Below are positions 55,698 to 64,000 of a DNA stretch of 64,000 bases, piece by piece; the stretch's first letter is position 1; the number at the start of each line of letters is the position of its first letter. Position numbers and translations under genes: made by a program. Source of the DNA: Phytophthora sp. 'mugwort' (lineage: Eukaryota; Oomycota; Peronosporomycetes; Peronosporales; Peronosporaceae); the NCBI GenBank assembly GCA_033558025.1, contig JAUCEF010000010.1:459001-523000 (forward strand), read 5' to 3'. The notes under the pieces were generated by a model that saw only the letters and a program-made list of their open reading frames with translations, had not been told where the DNA came from and made no database searches.

Positions 55698-56047
55698 TGA
55701 TGAAAGGTATGGATCTTGGACACGAAGCTTGTACGAAGCGGAGGGAGGGACGTCGCAGACGGCGGGGCCGGAGCGAAGGCACTTGAGGGGTAGAATGAAG
55801 ATTCGAAAGTGATTGAATTGTTGGAGCTTACACCCTACTGTTATAGACACGCGACCCTGCGTCCTATCACCTAGTGCATCTAATCAACCATCACTCACCG
55901 GTGTTCGTCCAATCATCCTACTCGTCTAATCATCGGTGGCGTAAACAACTTACCGTAATCACCATAATCAACGTGGGTTCGGATTGGACCGGTTCGGGTT
56001 AACCGGTTCACGGCTAATAACTGATACCAAACCGGTAACCGTCAATA
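55698..56047 (-). repeat. E-1 3' LTR
   Basis: 350 bp, TATTGACGG...TTTCATCA on the minus strand. The polypurine tract GGGGGCG is at 56048-56054. Confidence 0.93.
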
Positions 56048-56054
56048 CGCCCCC

Positions 56055-59000
56055 TCAATGCGAAGTCCCACGAATGCCGAGAGCCGCCGTCAGATCCGTA
56101 TGGCGTGGTCCCGCGAGAGCCTTCGTCATGATGTCCGCTAGCATCACAGAAGTCTCGCAGTACTCGAGCTTGATTTCACCGCGCTTCACTTCATCGCGGA
56201 TGTGGTGGTACTTGATGTCGATGTGCTTGGCGCGACCGTGGTTTACTGGGTTCTTCGTCATCTTGATGCACGACTGGTTGTCTTCGCGGATCATGAGCTC
56301 GGGTCCAGTCTCATTAGCGGCCGCCAGAATCTCGCGCAGCAGGCGATGAATCCACTTGCCCTCTTGGATCGCCAGACTGAGTGCGATGTACTCCGCCTCA
56401 CTCGTAGACAGCGAAACACTTGACTGCTTCTTGCTTCCCCAGCTCACTGGTGCACCCATTAGCATGAACGTGTAGCCGGAAGTCGACTTGCGGTCCGCGA
56501 GGTCGCCAGCCCAGTCCGCGTCCGAGTACCCGCGAAAGTCGATGTTGTCACCCGGCTTGAAGCAGATCCCATGCGTTTTGGTGCCTTGCAGGTAGCGAAA
56601 GATACGCTTGACCGCAACCCAGTGTTCTTCTTGAGGGTTCTCCATGAAGCGCGACGCATAGCCAACGGCGTACGCGATGTCCGGGCGCGTGGCAGTCATC
56701 AAGTGCATCAGAGCACCAACAGCTTCGCGAAACGGAGCGTTCACCTTGGTCGCTGCGTCACTTGAAATCAGTCGAGTGCTTATGTCGACGGGACTCACCA
56801 CGGCCTTGCACTCGTCCATACCAAAACGCTTGAGAATGTCATCCACATAGCGGCGCTGACACATCGTCACGCTGCCGTCCGGGCCGTCCACCAATTCGAT
56901 CCCAAGAACGAACGCGCACTTGCCGCTGTCGGTCATCTCGAAGCGTGTCTTGAGGTCGGTCTTCGTGCGTGAGATCAGTTCGGGTGAACTTCCGGTAATC
57001 AGCACGTCATCCACGTAGACCAGCACTAGCACGCAGTGACCGTCAACGATCTTGATGTAGAGGCACGGGTCGAACGCCGATACTTGAAAGCCGATGGAGC
57101 ACACGAACTCGTCGAAGGTCTCGTTCCACACGCGCGAAGCTTGCTTGAGACCGAGATCGCCTTCACCAATTCCAGGCAGTCGAAGTCACCGTCGAGATCA
57201 ACACCTTCGGGGACCGCGCAGAACACCAGTTCTTTCATTATCCCGTACAGGAAAGCTGTCACCACGTCGAGTTGGTCGAGGGGCCAGCCAAAATACTTGG
57301 CAATCGCGATGATCATGCGCAGCGTCACGTACTTGACCACGGGCGAGAACGTCTCGGTGTAGTCGATGCCGTACTTCTGCTTGAACCACCTTGGCCACGA
57401 GGCGCGCCTTGTACTTCTCGATCGATCCGTCCGCTTTGCGCTTGATCTTGAACACCCACTTGGTGCCGATGGCGCGTTGTCCGTTAGGCAACTTGGCAGC
57501 ACGAAACACACCACGAAGTCGCATCGATTCGAGCTCAGCACGAATCGCCTTGCGCCAGTGCACTTGGTCGGGGCCGTTCACCGCTTCTTGGAATGTCGTC
57601 GGCTCCGATAGATCGCCTGCTTCGACGGCATTGGCACTTGCACGCCAAAAAACTGGTGGAGTCGATTCTTCATCTTGGTCTCCAGACTTTTCTTCTTCGT
57701 CTGCGTCTGCTCGGTGCGGAGGGGAGTAGTTCGGCGCACTTGCTTCTTCCAGTCCAGGTCGATGACGCACAGCTCGCGGTTTCTGGCAGCTTCATCTTCG
57801 TCACTCGGGCGGCTCTTGCGCTTCCCTGCCTGCGTGTACTCCGTCTGGCGGAAACCATCATTGTCGATATCGAGCGAGTCGAAGTCCAGGTCGTCGACAT
57901 CTTCATCAGAAATCGACGGTGAAAATCCAAAGGTTGATTCATCGAAGTTGACATCGCGACTGATGACCACCTGCCCCGCCTCGAGGTCATAAAGTCGATA
58001 CGCCTTGGACACTTCTTCGTAGCCCAGAAACAATCCGGCGCGAGCCTTGGGATCCCACTTGAGCCGCTTCTCCTTCGGAGTCAGAATGTACGTCCGACAG
58101 CCGAAAACACGCATGTGCTTCACACTCGGCTTGGAGTTGTAAACGATCTCGAACGGAGTCTTGTGCTCGATCTTGGGTGACGGCAGACGATTCTTCACGT
58201 AGATGGCAGTCATGGCCGCCTCAGCCCAGAAACACTTGTCCAGCTTAGCGTGATGCAGCATGCTGCGGCCGATCGTGACGATAGTTCGGATAGCTCGCTC
58301 TGCCGTGCCGTTCGTCTGGTGCGCGTACGGAACCGTGGTTTGCTGCTCGATGCCTTCGTCTTCGTAGAAGTCGTTGAGCGAGTTGGTCGCAAACTCACGA
58401 GCTCCGTCGTGCCGCACAAACTTGACCTTCTTGCCGAACTGCTTCTGCACCTTCATGATGTACGTCTTGATGCAGTCTTCGCTCTCCGACTTGGCACGCA
58501 GGCAGAAACCCTTCATGCATCCACTGGCTTCGTCCACGATCAGTAGCAGGTACTTGCTGCCGCCAAGCGAGTTTTCCTCCATGGGTCCGCAGATGTCGAA
58601 GTGGAGCAGCTCAAATGTGTCGTAGCGACGCTTGTCACGGTTGCTTGGGAATGGTTTTTGGACCATTTTACCTTGCTGGCAACCACGACACAGACTTGGT
58701 CCGCTCGACTTGAAAGGTGCCTTCGCGTCCTTGATCATGTGGTTGTCGACCATCTTGCGAAGCACCTCAACCGGAGCGTGACCCATGCGCGCGTGCAGGT
58801 CGACAGTCTTGCCACTCGTCGCCGCATTCGCCGATCGCTGAGGCGTCTGAAGCCAGTAGAGTCCATCCATGAGGTTTGCCGTCGCCACCACTTGCTTGGA
58901 GCCTTTGTGCGCAATCTGCATCTTGGTGCCGTCGAACACCACTTGAAACTTGTCACTTTTGTTGATCTGCGGTACCGAAAGCAGATTCTTGCTCATGCTT

Positions 59001-60090
59001 GGCACGTACAGCGCGTTCTTGATCTCGATCTCGCGCTCGTCGCCATTGGGCAGAACCACTTGTTCCACGATGGTCCCCACACCCTTGATGGCCGCCTTGT
59101 TGCCGTCGGCCACCGAAAGTTCGCCTTCGTTCCGCTCAATCAAATGGACGAACTTGGTCTTGTCGTTGCAGATGTGGTGCGTTGCGCCGCTGTCGACCGC
59201 CCACATCCCGGACACATTCTTGCCCGTCGAAACCCCACATTCCAGTGAAACCGCGAACGCTACTCGATCGTAGTCGTAGTCGTAGCCGTTGCTGTCGTTT
59301 CTCCACTGGATGTTGTTGGCCCCGCGTCCACGGCCGTTGCCGCCGCGTCTCGGCCCTCGGTTCTCGTCCTTCTGCTTGGTCCAGCACTTGTCAATCGTGT
59401 GCCCCACTTTTCCGCAGTACGTACACTGGCGAGACTCTCGGTCGGTGTTGAACGCCTTGGCCGCGTTCTCCGTCTTCACCGTCGCCGTCTTCTCGCCTTG
59501 TCTCTTGATGTGCTCGTTCGTGAGCACCTTCACGACGTCTTGCGACCGCAGTTCAGCGCTGCTCATCTCCAAGTTCAGCACGACGTTCTCGTAGCTCTTG
59601 GGGAGGCTGCGCAACAAGCAGATCGCCACGTCCTCGTCCTCCATCTTGGCACCGATGCTGCTGAGCTTGGCGCTGATGTTGAGGACCTCGTTGCAATGAT
59701 GCAACACATTGCCGCCTTCCGACATCTCCATGCTGAAGAGTTGGCGCTTCAGGTAGATGCGTCCAGCCTTCTGCGAACCACCGTACAGCGTCTTCAGGCG
59801 CGACCAGGCAACCCACGCTTCCTCGCAGTCGTCGACCACATGGTGGTAGTCCGCGTCCATGTGGAGCAGCACCAGACCGAAAGCGATGTTGCTCAACTTG
59901 ACGTAGTCGTCCTTGGCCCGCGAGTCGTGTAGCTTGGCGTCGTCTCACGGTTCACGACATGCCACGTCGACTTGGTCAGGAACACGCCACGCATGTAGCG
60001 GTTCCACGTCGCGTAGTTGTCCCCGTTGAACTTGTCAATGGAGACCTTGGTCGAGGCGTCTTGGGCAGAGGACATGGTGCTTGGGCTCAT
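56055..60090 (-). pseudogene. E-1 Gag-Pol, at least four frameshifts
   Basis: Start ATG 60088-60090 in the primer site, stop 56055-56057. A 1-bp deletion near 59936 breaks Gag. The next frame (59896 down to about 57780) holds the rest of Gag, zinc knuckle [14 protein letters not shown], protease DSGATHH, pre-integrase CRGCQQGK and the integrase triad. A deletion near 57778 shifts the linker, a 1-bp insertion near 57390 breaks RT after Leu-Val-Ala-Lys, and another lesion lies near 57150. The final frame carries YVDD and RNase H ([13 protein letters not shown]). The lesions near 57778 and 57390 are also present in E-2. Confidence 0.9.
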
Positions 60091-60094
60091 AACC

Positions 60095-60444
60095 TGATGA
60101 AAGGTATGGATCTTGGACACGAAGCTTGTACGAAGCGGAGGGAGGGACGTCGCAGACGGCGGGACCGGAGCGAAGGCACTTGAGGGGTAGAATGAAGATT
60201 CGAAAGTGATTGAATTGTTGGAGCTTACACCCTACTGTTATAGACACGCGACCCTGCGTCCTATCACCTAGTGCATCTAATCAACCATCACTCACCGGTG
60301 TTCGTCCAATCATCCTACTCGTCTAATCATCGGTGGCGTAAACAACTTACCGTAATCACCATAATCAACGTGGGTTCGGATTGGACCGGTTCGGGTTAAC
60401 CGGTTCACGGCTAATAACTGATACCAAACCGGTAACCGTCAATA
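60095..60444 (-). repeat. E-1 5' LTR
   Basis: 350 bp; the minus-strand initiator region is 60190-60209. Confidence 0.93.
60190..60209 (-). promoter_or_regulatory. Oomycete-type Inr/FPR core promoter in CopE LTR
   Basis: On the minus strand TCACTTT (60203-60209) fits TCAYTYY, followed by CGAATCTTCATTC. Confidence 0.5.
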
Positions 60445-60506
60445 GGATCGGTTCGGGTTAACCGGTTCACGGCTAATAACTGATACCAAACCGGTAACCG
60501 TCAATA
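60445..60506 (-). repeat. Extra 62-bp CopE LTR end
   Basis: A partial second copy of the LTR start (minus-strand TATTGACGG to about the ACCGGTT palindromes), adjacent to the E-1 5' LTR and ending at array sequence ACGAC. It is the remnant of another CopE insertion or of a recombination with one. Confidence 0.8.
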
Positions 60507-60949
60507 ACGACATTGTGAATCCTGATCTAGTATAAATCCGGGAGAAAACAAGTTGCATCCAGCTTGCGGGACATAAAGCACGTCTTCCAGTCGCTGTCTT
60601 CCATGCCCTGCAGTGCCGTAAAATACTCCTTGCAGGCGACGATGTGAGCGTTTGCACCAGTGTCGAAATACGATTGACTTGAGTCATAGTCATGCTGTCG
60701 CTCAGCCCAGGCGATGTGCTCCGGCATGAACTTGTTCACCTCGCCCTCGGTTTTCGACTTCAGTAGGTAAATCTTCACATGGCAAGAAAATCTGTCCATC
60801 ACAGCAAGGACAGCTGAGTACTGTGAGCCGTTACTCAGTCCTGGTATGGACAGATCTGCGAAGATCATGTCATTCATCTTCTGGATGGGCCTATCGAGCT
60901 TCTTCCTAAATGGCTGCTTGCCGAAATGACAGTCTGCACAGTCGAACTT
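60507..60949. repeat. Isolated partial array unit
   Basis: 443 bp matching array offsets about 285 to 712 and then the first 18 bp of the next unit (GTCTGCACAGTCGAACTT). It shows that the array continued to the right before E-1 and E-2 inserted. Minus-strand copia protease and integrase fragments are present as in the other units (116-codon frame at 60527-60877). Confidence 0.92.
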
Positions 60950-61288
60950 TATTGAGGGTTGCCGGGTTTTGGTACTGTGTACCAGTAACCGGTTAACCCG
61001 AACCGGTCCAACACGATCCCGCGATGTTTACGGTACGTTGTTTACGCCACCGATGATTAGACGAGTAGGATGATTGGACGAACACCGGTGAGTGATGGTT
61101 GATTAGATGCACTAGGTGATAGGACGCAGGGTCGCGTGTCTATAACAGTAGGGTGTAAGCTCCAACAATTCAATCACTTTCGAATCTTCATTCTACCCCT
61201 CAAGTGCCTTCGCTCCGGTCCCGCCGTCTGCGACGTCCCTCCCTCCGCTTCGTACAAGCTTCGTGTCCAAGATCCATACCTTTCATCA
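60950..61288 (+). repeat. E-2 5' LTR (CopA/CopE chimera)
   Basis: 339 bp. About the first 90 bp are CopA type (TATTGAGGGTTGCCGGG), the rest from about 61041 (TTTACGCCACC) is CopE type, ending TTTCATCA. Confidence 0.9.
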
Positions 61289-61292
61289 GGTT

Positions 61293-64000
61293 ATGAGCCC
61301 AAGCACCATGTCCTCTGCCCAAGACGCCTCGACCAAGGTCTCCATTGACAAGTTCAACGGGGACAACTACGCGACGTGGAACCGCTACATGCGTGGCGTG
61401 TTCCTGACCAAGTCGACGTGGCATGTCGTGAACCGTGAGACGACGCCAAGCTACACGGACTCGCGGGCCAAGGACGACTACGTCAAGTTGAGCAACATCG
61501 CTTTCGGACTGATGCTGCTCCACATGGACGCGGACTACCACCATGTGGTCGACGACTGCGAGGAAGCGTGGGTTGCCTGGTCGCGCCTGAAGACGCTGTA
61601 CGGTGGTTCGCAGAAGGCAGGACGCATCTACCTGAAGCGCCAACTCTTCAGCATGGAGATGTCGGAAGGCGGCAATGTGTTGCATCATTGCAACGAGGTC
61701 CTCAACATCAGCGCCAAGCTCAGCAGCATCGGTGCCAAGATGGAGGACGAGGACGTGGCGATCTGCTTGTTGCGCAGCCTCCCCAAGAGCTACGAGAACG
61801 TCGTGCTGAACTTGGAGATGAGCAGCGCTGAACTGCGGTCGCAAGACGTCGTGAAGGTGCTCACGAACGAGCACATCAAGAGACAAGGCGAGAAGACGGC
61901 GACGGTGAAGACGGAGAACGCGGCCAAGGCGTTCAACACCGACCGAGAGTCTCGCCAGTGTACGTACTGCGGAAAAGTGGGGCACACGATTGACAAGTGC
62001 TGGACCAAGCAGAAGGACGAGAACCGAGGGCCGAGACGCGGCGGCAACGGCCGTGGACGCGGGGCCAACAACATCCAGTGGAGAAACGACAGCAACGGCT
62101 ACGACTACGACTACGATCGAGTAGCGTTCGCGGTTTCACTGGAATGTGGGGTTTCGACGGGCAAGAATGTGTCCGGGATGTGGGCGGTCGACAGCGGCGC
62201 AACGCACCACATCTGCAACGACAAGACCAAGTTCGTCCATTTGATTGAGCGGAACGAAGGCGAACTTTCGGTGGCCGACGGCAACAAGGCGGCCATCAAG
62301 GGTGTGGGGACCATCGTGGAACAAGTGGTTCTGCCCAATGGCGACGAGCGCGAGATCGAGATCAAGAACGCGCTGTACGTGCCAAGCATGAGCAAGAATC
62401 TGCTTTCGGTACCGCAGATCAACAAAAGTGACAAGTTTCAAGTGGTGTTCGACGGCACCAAGATGCAGATTGCGCACAAAGGCTCCAAGCAAGTGGTGGC
62501 GACGGCAAACCTCATGGATGGACTCTACTGGCTTCAGACGCCTCAGCGATCGGCGAATGCGGCGACGAGTGGCAAGACTGTCGACCTGCACGCGCGCATG
62601 GGTCACGCTCCGGTTGAGGTGCTTCGCAAGATGGTCGACAACCACATGATCAAGGACGCGAAGGCACCTTTCAAGTCGAGCGGACCAAGTCTGTGTCGTG
62701 GTTGCCAGCAAGGTAAAATGGTCCAAAAACCATTCCCAAGCAACCGTGACAAGCGTCGCTACGACACATTTGAGCTGCTCCACTTCGACATCTGCGGACC
62801 CATGGAGGAAAACTCGCTTGGCGGCAGCAAGTACCTGCTACTGATCGTGGACGAAGCCAGTGGATGCATGAAGGGTTTCTGCCTGCGTGCCAAGTCGGAG
62901 AGCGAAGACTGCATCAAGACGTACATCATGAAGGTGCAGAAGCAGTTCGGCAAGAAGGTCAAGTTTGTGCGGCACGACGGAGCTCGTGAGTTTGCGACCA
63001 ACTCGCTCAACGACTTCTACGAAGACGAAGGCATCGAGCAGCAAACCACGGTTCCGTACGCGCACCAGACGAACGGCACGGCAGAGCGAGCTATCCGAAC
63101 TATCGTCACGATCGGCCGCAGCATGCTGCATCACGCTAAGCTGGACAAGTGTTTCTGGGCTGAGGCGGCCATGACTGCCATCTACGTGAAGAATCGTCTG
63201 CCGTCACCCAAGATCGAGCACAAGACTCCGTTCGAGATCGTTTACAACTCCAAGCCGAGTGTGAAGCACATGCGTGTTTTCGGCTGTCGGACGTACATTC
63301 TGACTCCGAAGGAGAAGCGGCTCAAGTGGGATCCCAAGGCTCGCGCCGGATTGTTTCTGGGCTACGAAGAAGTGTCCAAGGCGTATCGACTTTATGACCT
63401 CGAGGCGGGGCAGGTGGTCATCAGTCGCGATGTCAACTTCGATGAATCAACCTTTGGATTTTCACCGTCGATTTCTGATGAAGATGTCGACGACCTGGAC
63501 TTCGACTCGCTCGATATCGACAATGATGGTTTCCGCCAGACGGAGTACACGCAGGCAGGGAAGCGCAAGAGCCGCCCGAGTGACGAAGATGAAGCTGCCA
63601 GAAACCGCGAGCTGTGCGTCATCGACCTGGACTGGAAGAAGCAAGTGCGCCGAACTACTCCCCTCCGCACCGAGCAGACGCAGACGAAGAAGAAAAGTCT
63701 GGAGACCAAGATGAAGAATCGACTCCACCAGTTTTTTGGCGTGCAAGTGCCAATGCCGTCGAAGCAGGCGATCTATCGGAGCCGACGACATTCCAAGAAG
63801 CGGTGAACGGCCCCGACCAAGTGCACTGGCGCAAGGCGATTCGTGCTGAGCTCGAATCGATGCGACTTCGTGGTGTGTTTCGTGCTGCCAAGTTGCCTAA
63901 CGGACAACGCGCCATCGGCACCAAGTGGGTGTTCAAGATCAAGCGCAAAGCGGACGGATCGATCGAGAAGTACAAGGCGCGCCTCGTGGCCAAGGTGGTT
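61293..64000 (+). pseudogene. E-2 Gag-Pol, partial, frameshifted
   Basis: Start ATG 61293 in the primer site GGTTATGAGCCCAAG (61289-61303). The frame is open through Gag, zinc knuckle [14 protein letters not shown] (about 61960-62001), protease DSGATHH (about 62190-62210), pre-integrase [10 protein letters not shown] and CRGCQQGK, and integrase HFDICGP, RHDGARE and GTAERA. The shared deletion near 63603 shifts the integrase-RT linker, so that frame ends at 63806. The RT start appears in another frame up to the shared 1-bp insertion at 63991-64000. Unlike E-1, its Gag has no deletion. RT catalytic motifs and RNase H lie beyond the window. Confidence 0.9.

Larger units (their letters stand above)
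55698..60444 (-). mobile_element. E-1: CopE element inserted in the array (minus strand)
   Basis: 3' LTR 55698-56047, 5' LTR 60095-60444, the two differing by about one base by eye, so the copy is young. The left flank GTTAC belongs to array offset about 604 and the right side, after an extra 62-bp LTR piece, resumes at array offset about 285. No target duplication is visible. The polyprotein carries at least four frameshifts. Confidence 0.9.
60950..64000 (+). mobile_element. E-2: CopE element with chimeric 5' LTR, 3' end outside window
   Basis: 5' LTR 60950-61288, internal from 61289. The left flank AACTT is array sequence. The internal region mirrors E-1 almost exactly, so 57383-60342 and 61041-64000 form an inverted repeat with 2960-bp arms. 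Confidence 0.9.

Noticed and set aside
60343..61040. Host gene in the spacer of the E-1/E-2 inverted repeat
   Set aside because: The spacer is fully explained by LTR ends and a 443-bp array fragment.
57383..64000. E-1/E-2 inverted repeat as a plain assembly duplication of one read
   Set aside because: Not adopted as the default because the arms differ at several bases, including a gag deletion only in E-1, and their LTRs differ; misassembly remains possible.

Overview
The window holds no recognisable host gene. Essentially all of its 64 kb is Ty1/copia (Pseudoviridae-type) LTR retrotransposon sequence, nested copy inside copy, plus one satellite-like tandem array that is itself made from a copia pol fragment. 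The pol order Gag - zinc knuckle - protease - integrase - reverse transcriptase - RNase H, read in every family, is diagnostic of copia rather than Ty3. The host is most likely an oomycete (Phytophthora-like): every LTR family carries a sequence resembling the oomycete initiator (TCAYTYY) followed by the flanking promoter region. This assignment is inference; nothing else in the window identifies the host.

Families (local names): CopA and the related CopE (LTR about 340-360 bp, TATTGA...ATCA), CopB (LTR about 342 bp, TGTTGCAGG...TTCA), CopD (LTR about 353 bp, TGTTGTCAAGG...CCTTTT), CopC (312 bp LTR, a shorter relative of CopD) and CopF (seen only as the array). A/E/B and C/D form two lineages by integrase and protease motifs.

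Layout, outermost first. A 713-bp CopF tandem array (50094-55697, with a fragment at 60507-60949) is the substrate. B-1 (+, starts left of the window, ends 50093) is inserted in it. B-1 is split by D-1 (260-41949; target duplication GTTGG) and A-4 (43709-48459; GATCA). D-1 contains a CopA/E mosaic (292-28602), C-3 (-, 28884-33458; GCGAC) and A-3 (36963-41695; AGATT). In the mosaic lie A-1 (292-4996), a CopE pol fragment (4997-15432) split by B-2 (-, 5458-14971; GACAC), itself split by D-2 (-, 9423-14210; GGCGC), and A-2 (15433-28602) split by the head-to-head pair C-1 (+) and C-2 (-). Right of the array come E-1 (-, 55698-60444) and E-2 (+, 60950 to the window end), forming a large inverted repeat.

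How the parts work: each element should be transcribed from the 5' LTR, translated as one Gag-Pol polyprotein, reverse transcribed from a primer site that matches the anticodon arm of initiator tRNA-Met (as in Drosophila copia and yeast Ty5), and integrated with 5-bp target duplications. D-2 is the only copy with an unbroken full-length frame, but it lacks the first His of the integrase zinc finger. The visible frame of B-1 is also unbroken apart from its two insertions. All other copies carry frameshifts, stops or deletions, and several share the same lesions, which implies mobilisation in trans or DNA-level copying. The most notable observations are the primer site that contains the gag start codon, the higher-order copia-derived array, the C-1/C-2 inversion scar with exchanged target duplications, and the propagation of copies whose reverse transcriptase lacks motif A. 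All alignments were made by eye.
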